In this document: positions 1-11,406 of the stretch, in pieces
Layout: each line of letters opens with the position of its first letter
Position numbering within the stretch: position 1 is the first letter of the stretch
Assembly (NCBI GenBank): GCA_944548615.1
Contig: OX155963.1
Location: 15,218,442-15,282,441 of the forward strand
Direction of reading: 5' to 3'
DNA: 64,000 nucleotides
Source of the DNA: Micropterix aruncella
Taxonomy: Eukaryota > Arthropoda > Insecta > Lepidoptera > Micropterigidae
Position numbers and translations under genes: made by a program
The notes under the pieces: generated by a model
What the model was told of the DNA's origin: nothing
The model's input: only the letters and a program-made list of their open reading frames with translations
The model's database searches: none

Positions 1-1246
1 AGGACCATTACTCTTACGTCTATTTTCCAGGAAATTTGTCACTTTGAGTTTGGATAATTTTATTTTGAGTTGGAATTCCATATCAACATATATTTTAATT
101 TTAAAGCAATTCCCTTTCCAATATCAGCGAAAATTTTCAAATCATGCAACATTATAAGTAATGATCTAGTAAAGTTTTTCATTAGAAATACTATCTCAAC
201 CGCACCTGCCTATTTTCAGTGACCTATATAATGTAATAAAATTAAATACCACAAAGATCATTCTTCATTCTAGCGAAAGCAGAATTCGCATTTCCCTCCT
301 TAAGCATTATTTACCACCTCAGCTCTCAACCACTATGCCACTCTCTTCGCTTTCCCTTTTTATTTTTTCAAACGGCCCATTAAAAAATGTAAATTCTCCA
401 GTCAGCTGTCAAACGCTTGATTTGTGGCTGCTTCTGCCGAGCGGAGCAAACGCAAATGTACACTCCCTCCTCCCCCACTTCCCATATAAGAAGAGCAGTA
501 CGAATGATGAACGCTTTTAAGTAAAAGAATAGAATGGCTCTGTCATACATCAATCCTAACATTCAATCGATCGCGCAGCTTCGAAACAAACTACTAAAAA
601 ATCTAATCATGATTTTTTAAATTTAAATTATAATCAAACATTTGCCCATTAAAGACAATTTTCTGGTACGCCTGCCCTAGTACAGGCTTGTGCCTAGTTA
701 GGCGACGTTGACGCAGTGATCAAGATGCAGTTGCATTGTCTACTTTATTATTTTAAGATTAGACTTGGTTTGTGACATGCTTAAGACAACTGTTCCCGAT
801 TGGGCAAAAGTCCTTCAAAAACTAAAAAATAAACAAGCCGATACTGCCCAACAATATGCAGCTATCTGTAACTGAGCAAGATCAATGACCCGTCAACCAT
901 TTCTATTTCAGCGATTTACGTTCGTTGCATAAATAGCGTTGTGAATGGTTCGTTGCATAAATATCTTTGGAAATAACTGATTACAGCTTTCAATATGGGC
1001 TACTGCTTAAAGTCATAGTTATAAAGATTTGTGGGAGTGATATGTTGAGTAGACGCCGATTTTCATACTGATGATGACCTTATGAAAATGTTTGAATTGT
1101 ATATGTATTAAGGAAAATTACTAAATTATTAAAATATAAAATTATATGGAAATTTACGAACTTTCCATAAAATTTGATGGTCTGTGACTTAAATAATGAT
1201 TTTGAAATAAAACCGTTTTATATTGTTTATGTTTATTTGATTTTAT
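1..1246. other. AT-rich DNA, no gene seen
   Basis: Frequent stops in all frames and no recognisable domain. The only local structure is a 16-nt word (GTTCGTTGCATAAATA) repeated at 920-935 and 948-963. Confidence 0.6.
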
Positions 1247-1250
1247 TTAA

Positions 1251-1900
1251 CCCCTCAAGACAGTAGCGTCTTGAATCGGATACGATGCATTGTAGTCAAT
1301 GCTCAGTAACGTCCCAAAACGGGTACGAGCGCGGCGGCGCCACAAACCGCGTTCTCAACGTCACAGTGCAACCACCCCCTGTTAGATATGTGTGAGAAAG
1401 ACGGAAAAAATCTGTATTGTACAATTATTCAGTCGTGCTTCTCGCAGTCTGTAATCCCTAATATAATTGTTTGTATTCTGGTGGCATTTTGTCGAGTGCT
1501 GCCATTGCTCGGATCTGTGTTTCTCTTTAGATATTTGTATGAAAATAAATAAAACGAAGTGATAGATTTGAAAAAGCATATAATAACGTACACAAATTTG
1601 TTTACAATTTCTAGACAGCATTTTGTATTTTGAGATAAAACGTCGATATCTCTGAATAAGTGAGTTTTTTTCTGTTCTCCAACTTACTAATAATTATTCA
1701 TAATTATCTAATTGTTTTACAAAATGACGTTTCAATGTCTTATATTTCAAATTTCAATGCGATCATTTTACAATTCTTGTTTCCATGATCTATCAAGTAG
1801 TTTCTTTTTTATGATCGTTTTTCTAAAATGCTATATATTTGACATTTAACTCTCAGAAATGACAGGTGATTGCCAAGATTTACACCCGCCGCTTAAGGGG
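1251..1900. mobile_element. piggyBac-type MITE, copy 1
   Basis: The block lies between two TTAA tetranucleotides (1247-1250 and 1901-1904). It begins CCCCTCAAG and ends CTTAAGGGG, so the termini are an imperfect inverted repeat. TTAA duplication with CCC-rich ends is the piggyBac signature. It holds no transposase, so it is non-autonomous. Its right third (about 1730-1900) matches the right part of the TTAA element at 15417-15729, including a shared TTTCAATGCGATCATTTTAC word, so the two belong to one family with different left parts. Confidence 0.65.
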
Positions 1901-1904
1901 TTAA

Positions 1905-2670
1905 TTTGATTTTATTTATTTAGATAAAGTAATAGCTTGACCTTTTATTTAAATACATGAATCTTCAAAAACTATGTTTTTATGCCGATTTTAACTTACA
2001 TATGCCATGGGATATAATTTGAAAAATACTTCGGTTACATGTATATTTTAACTATTATTATATATTATCATATTAGTAGTTATGTTTTAACGTCCATAAC
2101 ATATAGAAGAAGTATAAATACAAATACTTACAGATTTCGATACAAAAAAGCTTTATAAATATATTATTTTAAAGATATAAGATAACAAAATATGTGTTTA
2201 TATTGTTGAAAGGAAACGATGACCTAACGCTCGGAACCAGACTTTAGTTTTTTTTTTATAGCCACTACCAAAAACTCTTTTTCTTGCTATTTTATATAAA
2301 CACTAATAAATGGCGAAACAATAAGCCTACGTTGGACACATGAAACGGCCCATAGCCACGCGACTGACAGAAGCTTAGAAGAAGTCAAAATAATAAAAAA
2401 ACCGGTGTAAAGTAAATATATATTTTTTTTTAAATGGGTAAAATATTATAAATAAAATTAAATGAAGATAGTTAATTTTTAAAAAAACCCTTTCAAAGAT
2501 AATAAAATGATAATAAGAAATAATCCTATTATCTTTTTTTTTTTAGGTTTTTATACGGCAAATGTAACTTTGCCGAAACGACAGTAAAACCGAAAATCCA
2601 GTTCCACACGGAACAACAACTCGTCCTACACCAACCAAAAAATATCAAATAACCACGAAATTGAAAAGTG
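1905..2670. other. AT-rich DNA, no gene seen
   Basis: Mostly A/T with several poly-T runs. No coding signal and no partner repeat found in the window. Confidence 0.5.

Positions 2671-2711
<41 letters not shown>
2671..2711. repeat. (TA)n microsatellite
   Basis: Uninterrupted TA dinucleotides after a TATATACA lead-in. The short tyrosine/isoleucine reading frame across it is an artefact of the repeat. Confidence 0.9.
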
Positions 2712-2713
<2 letters not shown>

Positions 2714-2889
2714 TATATTATTACTTATTTTCCACTTAAATTTATTGTATATAATGTAAAGTTTACTTTATTTTTAGCCCTTAATTGCATACATATATAT
2801 TTATTTTTTTTTCTACTTTAAATTTTACTTTAATTTGTGTAAACAACACATTTGTTAGATTTAGAAATATTTAAAATTGATCACCTTCG

Positions 2890-3134
2890 TCAGTTCGCGA
2901 GTTACAAAAATACAGTTGGTATAACACAGCACAGCCAGAGACAGACCTTCTAGGTCTAGTTGGTTGTGCGATTTCGCCTCATTCGGATATGCTAGCATAT
3001 TTATATCCATAGAGCTATGTTTTTCGCTATTATAATGTTTGTTCTTAATTATTCCTCATGTACAACAGTATGCATGTCCTTGTATTTTTTTGTTCTTGTA
3101 CGTTATAAATAAATAAATAAATAAATAAATAAAT
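2890..3134 (+). repeat. Possible LINE 3' end with (AAAT)n tail
   Basis: A non-coding stretch ends in ACGTTATAAATAAATAAAT followed by about seven AAAT units (3105-3134). A 3' tetranucleotide tail after a short non-coding tract is typical of insect CR1/jockey-type LINE 3' ends. No ORF remains upstream and no target duplication was found, so the call is inference. A plain microsatellite is the alternative. Confidence 0.35.
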
Positions 3135-4309
3135 ATATTATACCATATATTATACATATATATAGGGTATTTTACATACATATATTATAAGTTAATGATA
3201 AGTTACAGTTGCAATGTCTCTGAAGCTTCAAGGACGAATCGTACCTACTGCCGATTTGAAACTAATTTTGTTACTGCTATACATGTCATGCTCTGTGAAT
3301 TTATTATTATTATGCTTAGGTACGTGGTAATGCTTAAGCATTGAATTGCGTGAGTAATTAGAATGTCGTATCGGGTAACTAAATAGAACGGGTCTTACGT
3401 TGTGGCACCTTCATAGGGACGCTTGAAACTAAGTATAAACTATCTACGATGTCTTGTAGCTCCTAGATTAAAATAGGTTATAATATTATATTGATATTAT
3501 ACCAACCCTTTGTTTGTAATACCAGCCCTTTTGCCTTCTATTAACATATTGTATGGTCGCATGGGGTAATCCAAGTGATGCAACCATGCGACAAGTTACT
3601 ATAAAACTCAGCGACCAGCTGATCTATTATGTATAGTAAAACGCTATGAAGATCGCAATCCAGTTTTTCATACCCATATTTCTACCCATCTCTCTTGATT
3701 TCTTGTATCAATGCGTCCGCATCATATTTGAGATTCAAATTCAGCGAAGCGATTAGAAGAGAAATAAATACCGCGAGGGTGAGAGAGTGATGGTGAAATG
3801 TAAGCAATATTAGAAATTTTAATTTAAGAAATTGGGTAAATGTATGAGCAGGAGGCTAATAGGACATATGCAAAATGAAAAGAAAAAATATTTAAACAAC
3901 AATGTAGAATTCTCTCAAGTCCTATTATGGTAGATACTTCGAAGATTAGCTTTAAATTATTATTTTTTTGCGATATATTGCAGTGACATTAAATATAATA
4001 AGCCGACACGTTTATTTTTGTTAAATCGTCATATTTCCTTAATTGTGTTGTTTTACATGTTATTTGTGTCTAACTTTTACTCGAAAATAAAAATAGTCTC
4101 AAAAATTATGTTGATATTTTATGAATTATCTATTTAAAAATTGATATTTTTCTTACTAAGTTGTTAGATATAATTAGTTTTAAGAAATTAAAAGTAGCAC
4201 TGGGCCAGACATAGATGAGGTGGTAGAAGAGGAATCATTTAAAGGCTGTTTCTATTATTTAGTTTTAGCATTTCTTAATCCGATCGCAGAGCGTTCGCCT
4301 GTAATTTGG
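3135..4309. other. AT-rich DNA, no gene seen
   Basis: No coding signal. A 9-bp inverted repeat (GTCGCATGG / CCATGCGAC) lies near 3555-3592 and is probably incidental. Confidence 0.5.
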
Positions 4310-4975
4310 AGTTGTCAACTGCTACGTGCGAACCCACCACATCAGAAAGATATAAAGATATATAAATATTCATTTAACTGTAGGGTGAACGCAGATACTT
4401 AGGGACAATACAGATCATCATCTAACTTCGCCAACACGTCCATAAGAGACCAAACCAACGCCTTACCGCGATGCACTGGAAAGTGAATACAGCGGCCAAC
4501 CTCACGCTGTTACTACCAGATTTGACCGGATTTCTAGGTCCTCTGGTCTGGTAACGGATTCGAGGTAGCTTGCGCGGTCTCTACCTGACGTAGGCGGTTA
4601 TTCAGTTTGAATATATTGCGGACTGAGGCGCCCTTTGTCCGCCATGTTCACTCGGGATCTTGTGGCCAACGGATCGATTCAAAGATAGTGACGTAAGGTT
4701 GACAAATACCCCCGCTAACCGGAAACATACATCTCCAGATCCTCCAGGTTTATCGCCGGATTTCCTAACCGTGGCTGACACAGCCTTGTATGCAAACCGC
4801 CCAGTACCGCTCGAGGTATTTACACGAATCTGTGATCTACTGATCCCAACCGCCTTTAACTGTAGGATTACAGCTATCGCAGAAGCTTACAGTGGCCCTG
4901 TCAGGTTAAGTCACTCTTTAGAGGCGGCTACCAGATAGGAGTTGAACTGTGAGTTGGGCAAGTCAGATAACAGAG
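4310..4975 (+). mobile_element. R repeat, diverged copy
   Basis: The left edge (GTTGTCAACTGCTACG) corresponds to the 5' word GTCGACTACAACGGGC of the family. Diverged versions of CAACGCCTTACCGCGA, GGTTCGAGGT and CTTGCGCGGTC follow in family order. The 3' half is poorly conserved. It is markedly more GC-rich than its flanks. Short ORFs across it are by-products of the GC content. Confidence 0.65.
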
Positions 4976-5239
4976 TGTGTTAACAAACACCAAGCTGCAG
5001 AGAAGCATTAGGAATTAACACCTGTGCTAGTCGAGTAAAAACCTATTCGTCTGTACTGGTCGGTCAAACTCATGGCTCATTTCTTATCCAATAAACTTTA
5101 GCCCTATTTAGAAACTACATTGAAAGGCTTCTGTAAACTCTGCCTGTAGCTATATCGGGCGAGCCTGGGCGTTTGTGCAGTGTGTTTTTACTGTCAAATT
5201 TCTAAAGGAGTCTGGAAACATATGTTTCTTATGACAGGA

Positions 5240-5965
5240 GGGCTGTGTCGACTACAACGGGCGAACCCGTCACCCCAGGCTAGTATAACGATATAGATCG
5301 TTCTTTCAGCCGTGGGATAAGCGTAGAAGACTTGGGGACAAGACAATCTACTGTCTAGTTCACCAGAAATCCGTTAGAGACCAACTCCTTACGGTGAGGC
5401 ACCGGGAAAGGTACCCAGTGGGCAGCCTTACCCCTTAACTACCAGTTTTGGCAGGATATCTCCGTCTGGAATTAACCTTCAGGATATCTCCGTCCTCCCG
5501 ACTGGTTACGGGTCCGAAGTCGCTTACGTAATCCCTACCTGTTGTACATATTACAGCGGTAATTCAGTTTGAATTTATCGCGGACCTGGGCGTTCTTTGC
5601 CCGTAGTGCCACACGGGATCAAGTGGCCCAAAGTCATTTCAAGAGTGGCATGACAACAGGTGAACATCCACACCCGCTGTTTCGGAAACAGCGTATTTCC
5701 ATACTCTCCAGACCCCTTCAGCCATTAGTCAGAATGCACAACAGATTGGCTTCACCGACCGGTGCGCAAAACGTCCAGTGGCGCCGGGATGCAATCCCGC
5801 CGGGAGAAAACGATCCACCAGGTCTGAGGCCTGAGACAAGGGAGTCTTACCCGTGGTAGCCTTCCACTCGAGGAGGCTTCTGAATAGAAGCTAAATCGTG
5901 AGTTGAGCCGATCCGAGACAAAATGGATCTTGTGGTCCAAGCTGCACGAAACCGTTCACCACCGA
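5240..5965 (+). mobile_element. R repeat, subfamily B copy
   Basis: It starts GTGTCGACTACAACGGGCG and keeps the family order: CGTAGAAGACTTGG, CAACTCCTTACGG, GAAGTCGCTTACG, TTTGCCCG, GTCAGAATGCACAAC. It ends in the B-type 3' part (CCAAGCTGCACGAAACCG) rather than GGGCCCATTAGCTCCC. A shared internal tract 'GGATATCTCCGTC' occurs twice here (about 5453 and 5480), a small internal duplication. No conserved protein. DNA between this copy and the one at 4310 contains only scraps of the family. Confidence 0.75.
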
Positions 5966-6140
5966 CAGCAGGGATAGATATTGACCTGATGTCACCTATC
6001 ATTAGAAATAATACGCTGACCACCCGATCCCGAGTGACACGCAGGCAAAGGACGCCACGGGCCGTGACAAATTACCCGAGGACATCAGATAGAGATCAGC
6101 GGACGCGCGTACTTGTGCCGCAGAAGCGACCAACATAAAA
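5966..6140 (-). mobile_element. R repeat fragment
   Basis: Antisense fragment carrying CACCTATCATTAGA, CCGATCCCGAGTG and GGCAAAGGACGCC, which are mid-element words also seen at 21275-21345. It abuts the 3' end of the previous copy in opposite orientation. Confidence 0.6.
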
Positions 6141-7011
6141 CATAAAAATACGTACACGTATAAAACATAAAAACACGAAATCTCGTAGACAAGGAGCGAG
6201 GGGCAGCATTGACTTGCCAGTGGATTCGCCGTTAAAAGAAAGTGTATCGACGACTCGTGGGGGAATTGGATCAGTAGATCGTTTTCGTTAAACTCGCGAC
6301 TTTTTCAGGGTGGCGAAACGACAACTGTCGTTATCAAATCCTGAGATGGCGGGCTTGCCCTAAGCAATGGAGACACTAACGAATGTTCCCCTATAATCTA
6401 AAGAAGGAAGAATATTAATGATTGCAGGCTCAGAATATATATTACAATGCCCGATCTATGCAAAGGTAGATATAGGCAGGTGCGAAGTACAAGGTTATAA
6501 ACATAACCATAATATAAGTTTTAAAAAATATGTAATATTGCCAAAAACCATTATGTTTACAAAAAACCATAAGTCGTTGTTATATAATAGTTCTTAATTG
6601 ATAAATAGCATGCATACCTTATTGGTAACTCTCGAAGATGCCTGTTAAAAAAGGAAATAGAGCATATTTATCCAAATATGGCCTTGCTAATTAAATAGTT
6701 AGTATTTATTAAATAATTAATAATCATGTGCATACTCGTACATTCAATGTAAAGTGATTATTCAATCAAGTCTAGATAATTTAAATATTTCTTGATTATT
6801 ATTTTGTATTTCTATTTCTGTGCTTATTAATCCGATTTTATAGCAATAATAATAAAAATCTAACGATAGCGAAATCAGTAAATTGACTTAATTTTATAAA
6901 TTTTATTTTTCTAATTTTATAATTCTAGTACTTTGATATAACATATAAAATAATAGTATCAGTAATTGTACATTAATTTCATGGATTATTTTGTAACTGA
7001 TCTAAGTAATA
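6141..7011. other. Intergenic, no gene seen
   Basis: A moderately GC-rich shoulder to about 6420, then very AT-rich sequence without coding signal. Confidence 0.5.
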
Positions 7012-7372
7012 TAAAGGGTGAGTATTTAATTAGTGACACCTTGTAGTGGGTGAATCAATACGACGAAGTAAGCAAATTTGATAACAAATTTTGAGAAAAA
7101 GAAAATATAAGGATTTTTTTTGTCAAGGTTGTAAATTTTATCTATTGAAGATAAGTTTAAAAAGCGATGAGAGCGCTGCGCCATCTAGCGGTAGTTAAAA
7201 TATCGCTAATAAACAATATTATCGATATTTTGCCTACAGATAGATCATACTCATAGAAGAAAAAAAAATGAAAAAATTTTTCTTTCCCAAAATTGTATAT
7301 CAAAAGTGATTCAGTTTGTAGTACTGATTTACCCACTACAAGGATATAACTAATTAAAAACTCATCATGTAT
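7012..7372. mobile_element. MITE with ~50-bp inverted ends
   Basis: The left end (GGGTGAGTATTTAATTAGT ... CCTTGTAGTGGGTGAATC) is the inverted counterpart of the right end (GATTTACCCACTACAAGG ... CTAATTAAAAACTCATC). The interior of about 260 bp has no ORF. One end of a second copy (CGTCGTATTGATTCACGCCC ... AAAAACTCATCCTG) lies at 12860-12925. Superfamily not determined; the target duplication is unclear. Confidence 0.6.
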
Positions 7373-7739
7373 ACAACAATTAAAAATATTTATTTTGCGT
7401 ATTATTATTTAAAATTGACTAATTCCTCATTATGTTCATTATACCTACTTATTGAAATGAATGGTTGATGATGATGAATGTCAATCTTCTCTCTCCCTCT
7501 AACACAGAATACCAAACCGTAGCTCTACTCTCGAACTACAGGGCATTGCGGGAAGAGAGTGCGAGGAATGTGGCCCAAGGACTAAGGAGTATGTCTCGAC
7601 GTATGCCTTTGGTTAGTGTTACGCGCAGGTGAAGGCTGGCGACAGTTTCGAACGTTTGGGGCCAAGTACCGGACATCTGGCGACCAAATCCGTGCACTTA
7701 CGACTCGTGACCGCTTTGATTTTGTTCTAAGCTACTGTC

Positions 7740-8055
7740 TTGTATATATTCATATTCATATTCATTTTATTAGCATTCTGGTATACAAGTCAGATACAGA
7801 TTGGCGAACATCCATACATATTAGCAATCAAACATTTTTTTTATCGTAAAGAAAAAATAACAATAAACAAAAAAGAAACACAAAAAAAACAAAAGAATAA
7901 TTTAAAAAGAGGAAATACAAGACAAAATGCAAAGAAATCAATAAACACTTTAGCCACCAAAGAATTTTAGACTTCACTGGAGTAATATTCCTCCAGTGAG
8001 TAAAACGCCTTATCTGTGAGGTACCTGTTATGGCGTCTCTTCTGTGCAGTGCGAA
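7740..8055 (-). repeat. Interspersed repeat, pairs with 26540-26760
   Basis: Read on the minus strand it carries CTCACAGATAAGGCGTTTT, ACTCACTGGAGGAATATT and then a T-rich tract, in the same order as the plus-strand copy at 26550-26720. Two dispersed copies in opposite orientation imply a transposed sequence. Family unknown. About 7480-7740 upstream is unassigned. Confidence 0.55.
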
Positions 8056-8414
8056 GAGACAAAAAGTCCATGGGTATGCTGGTAGGTATTCTTTTGTTTT
8101 GTTTTCTTTCTTTTGCTGGTAGGAAAATTCATTATATTCCTATTGGCCCTCATAGTCTTAAGCCCTAATCAAATATATCCAAAATACACCTTTCCGAATT
8201 CGCAGTCAGAATTTCGCGCTTATCATGACGTCGGTAACTGTAACGCTACGCAGAAGCTCCATTAGCAAAATAGCTATTAATCAAAAAGAGGTCTGGCATG
8301 GTCCGCTGTCCGCGCCTCGCCAAACATTTCTTCATTACATCTCCCTGCTGGACGGCTTTCATTTTTGGAGCGATGTTTCGCCTAAAGGGTTTTCACTGAA
8401 AAGGGAGAATGATG

Positions 8415-8443
8415 TGCAGGGGGGCGGGGGGGGGGGGGGGAGT
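8415..8443. repeat. Poly-G tract
   Basis: A near-pure run of G interrupted once by C, in an otherwise AT-rich area. It could form G-quadruplex structure and is prone to assembly error. Confidence 0.9.
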
Positions 8444-8830
8444 AGATAATACAGAGTGCAGCTGGTCAAACTTTGAATGCGTAATTTAATAATAATCTTC
8501 ATCCTTTAAAAATACAGGATGTATCAGAATTGAGTGCATTTAATTCAGGAAATTATTTTTCTGAACAATGTAAACGAAACACTTCGCGAATACTTTCACG
8601 TTGCTGAAAATCATGAAATAAAAATATAAAATATTATTTATATTTTTTGTGGTCATTATTAATGAACACCATGATTAAATTTAAAACAAATTATGAAGTT
8701 TTAACCCCTGGATAGCCATTCCCGCCAATTGCCGGTTTTTTAGCTGTGACGATTCGCGGCCGCTTATATCTATTATTATATGCGGAAAAATTCGCCTACA
8801 TTGAATAATCCAGCGTTATATATTATGTAT
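8444..8830. other. AT-rich DNA, no gene seen
   Basis: No coding signal. At 8702 a TTAACCCCTGG word resembles a piggyBac-type left end, but no matching right end was found. Confidence 0.45.
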
Positions 8831-8831
8831 T

Positions 8832-8869
8832 GAGCATAGTATGGGTGCTTCAACACCCATACTATGCTC
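8832..8869. repeat. Perfect 16-bp hairpin
   Basis: Arms GAGCATAGTATGGGTG and its exact complement are separated by six bases. It sits 20 bp before the inverted R copy, and the CACCCAT word recurs after it. Confidence 0.85.
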
Positions 8870-8889
8870 GAGGACCCATACAACACCCA

Positions 8890-9345
8890 TAACAGTCGGG
8901 GGAGTCTGGAAGCTGTATTGTTTTCTATAGAGCGGGGGTGGTTGCGTACCTTACGGCGACTGCTCTTGAAATGACCATTGGCCATCCGATCCCGGGTTAG
9001 AGGCGGGCAAAGGACGCCATGGTCCGCGATAGCTTCGGTATTCACCGTTTCACCGCTTCGTAAGGGAGAGGACCGCGCAAGCGACCTCGAACTCGGAACC
9101 AATCGAGAGACCGGAGAAATCTGGTCACAATTGGTAGTAACGGCGCGAGTGTCGCCCGCCAGGTAGCATTCCTGGCTATCTCGCGGTAAGGCGTTGGTCT
9201 CTTACGGGTTGTGGCGAAGCTTGACGGCAAATTGTCTTTTGTCCAAAGTCTTCTACGCTCACTCCACGGAGATAGAACGACTAATCGTTAAAACTCCCTG
9301 TGGTGACGGGCTCGCCCATTGTAGTCGACAACCCAAGATGTTAGT
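8890..9345 (-). mobile_element. R repeat subfamily A, inverted 5' part
   Basis: Runs antisense from CAGTCGGGGGAGTCTGG through AAGGGAGAGGACCGCG and TCGCGGTAAGGCGTTGG to the full 5' terminus (TTGTAGTCGACAACCCAAGA). It is joined tail-on to the sense 3' part at 9346. Together the two cover the whole A unit once with no overlap, so this is one element with its 5' part inverted. Short frames here (for example 8978-9166) recur in other R copies only because the DNA is similar. Confidence 0.75.
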
Positions 9346-9560
9346 CAGAGTGCACAATCGATTGACTTGCGCCGCACGGTGCGCAGACCGTCCAGGAGCG
9401 CCAGAGGTTTGATTCCCAGGGGAAACTGACCAAGGCCAGAGTCCTACCCAGGTTCGCACCTCATGCGTGGAGGCCGTCGGATAGGTGTTGACCCGTGAGT
9501 GTGACCGACCCTGAACAGAATAGGTCTTCGTGGCCAACCCAGCATGGGCCCATTAGCTCC
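9346..9560 (+). mobile_element. R repeat subfamily A, sense 3' part
   Basis: Starts TTAGTCAGAGTGCACAATCG, the base-for-base continuation of the consensus after the point where the inverted part begins. It runs through ACCGTCCAGGAGCGCCAG to the A-type 3' end GGGCCCATTAGCTCCC. Confidence 0.75.
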
Positions 9561-10014
9561 CTACAGTATATTTGCTTATAAGGGCCTTATAGCGCCATCT
9601 TAAACTGTCATAAACTTTCCCCCCAAATTGACACGCATATATCACATTTTCGCTGCACGCGGCGCTGCGCGAAAATTATGAAAAATATTTGCATTTCCGC
9701 TGCAACATCTGTTTGTGTGTAGGCAATCCGTACGAGGGATGAAAAAGGAAGGGCGAATGACAAAAAGGGAGGACGGTACGGTGCCGAGTCGATCCATTCC
9801 CGGCTCTTTACTCATTTCGAGAGGGATGTGGATTAAATCAAACCCGGGAACGCGAGCCGAATGAGTTGACCCATGAAAATACCGTACGAGTGATATATAT
9901 ATATATGTACTTTACAAGAAATATAAATAGTCGACAAATAACTGTACCTACATACGGGCAGCTAATGGTTTCTATATATTTGAGCCACTAAGACCCGCTC
10001 GTTTTCACTCACTG
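9561..10014. other. Intergenic, no gene seen
   Basis: Mixed composition with a short (TA)n tract near 9893-9906. No domain or repeat partner recognised. Confidence 0.5.
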
Positions 10015-10846
10015 TTCAACTCCCATCCAGTAGCCTCCTCGAGGAGGTTCGAACCTGGAAAGGATTCTGCTTTCCATGTCACGGCTGCATCGTGGACATG
10101 AGACCGGATCCTTTGGGGGATGGCCTTTGGGCGCGGTTTGTGCATCACGCGGCGCCGCGGCGTCAGCCGATCGACTGTGCACTCTGGCAAATAACCGGCG
10201 TGTCTGGAAATGATATTATATGTTTCTTGAGCAGGGGTAATTGCTGCCCAGATGTCAGCTACTCCTGAAACTTGTAATATTATATTCAATACTACCTACA
10301 TACAAACATACTTGTTTGTATGTAGGTAATTAATAAGTAATATTGAATATAATATTACAGCCATGACAACTATCAAGATAGTTATGATTTATTAATTATT
10401 AATTTTTAGCTTTTAATTTTGTGACGCATCCATATGTAGGAATGTCTATCTGCTGGAGTAGTTGATTGTATTGTATTGTATAAACGACTCGTCGGCTACC
10501 CGATTCCATGTGAAAGAAGGGAATAAAACGCTTCTGTCCGCGATTAAATCGAACTGAATTACCGTTACCACCTGGTAAAGGCCGCTCAAGCGACTTTGAA
10601 CCTGTGACCAGACGGGAGGGCGGAGAAATCCGGCTAAATCCGGTAGTTAAGGCGAGAGGCTGCCCGATTGTTTCACTTCCCAGCGCCCCGTGGTAAGGAG
10701 TTGAGCTTTCACGGGCATGTTGGCGTAGCTAACGGCGGACTGTTTCATCCGTAAGACTCTGCGTCCCACTCCACGCTGAAAGAATGATACAATAGTTATA
10801 CCTTCCTGGGGTGACGGGTTCGCCCGTAGTAGTTGACAACTCCAAA
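10015..10846 (-). mobile_element. R repeat interrupted by a 210-bp insert
   Basis: Antisense B-like copy from CAGTAGCCTCCTCGAGG through CGATCGACTGTGCACTCTGG to about 10271. It resumes at 10482 (AAACGACTCGTCGGCTACCC) and ends in GACGGGTTCGCCCGTAGTAG-TTGACAAC. The consensus at the break reads 'CTCTTGAAACGAC', so the insert separated GAAAC from GAC. Confidence 0.65.
10272..10481. mobile_element. Small insertion with hairpin inside an R copy
   Basis: It is flanked by AAAC on both sides (10268-10271 and 10482-10485), which may be a 4-bp target duplication. The left half is a fold-back: TGTAATATTATATTCAATA and ACCTACATACAAA pair with complements ending near 10360. The right half is AT-rich and unpaired. 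Family unknown. Confidence 0.5.
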
Positions 10847-11400
10847 GTTTACTTACATACGTTACATCATTAAACTGCATACTTTTCTGTCGTTGGTTGA
10901 CTCTTTTCGAGTTCGTCCATTGGATCTGGTGGGTACATACCTGAAACAAGAAATAAAACAAAATAATATTTTTTTTTATATATTACACACAATATAGTTT
11001 AAAATACTGTGAAATAAAATCTTTTATTTTAACAAAGTGAAGACATAAAAGGTGTAGAAGCACTTTGAACTAAAAGACAAGGTATAGTTCATAGTTCATA
11101 AATTTATTAATTGCATTCATAATTTGTATTAAAATTTCAGTGTGTAAACAAATATTTTTTTTATAATTCCATTAATAATTTAAATAGGTTCCAGGACTAT
11201 AACGATTTATGTAGGTTTATCTTTAAATTACTTTTTCCCAAATTGCAAAAAATAAAATCAAACAACCTAGTAATGGTCATAGTTATAAAAAAAAATACAA
11301 AGTGAAAACAGGAAGTGAAAAATATTACAAAAAATATATTAAAATGGAAGTAGAAATGATAGAAATAAATAAGTTCATCTAGTCATAATCAGTGTAAAAA
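10847..11400. other. AT-rich DNA beside the Penelope-like element
   Basis: No coding signal. It lies 3' of the minus-strand Penelope-like ORF and could include its untranslated end, but no boundary can be seen. Confidence 0.4.
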
Positions 11401-11406
11401 CAAATA

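Noticed and set aside
2529..2714. 61-aa ORF beginning MIYIYIYIYI
   Set aside because: It is the (TA)n microsatellite read as protein.
4660..4938. 92-aa ORF as a gene
   Set aside because: It lies inside a diverged R copy with no recognisable domain and no counterpart frame in other copies.
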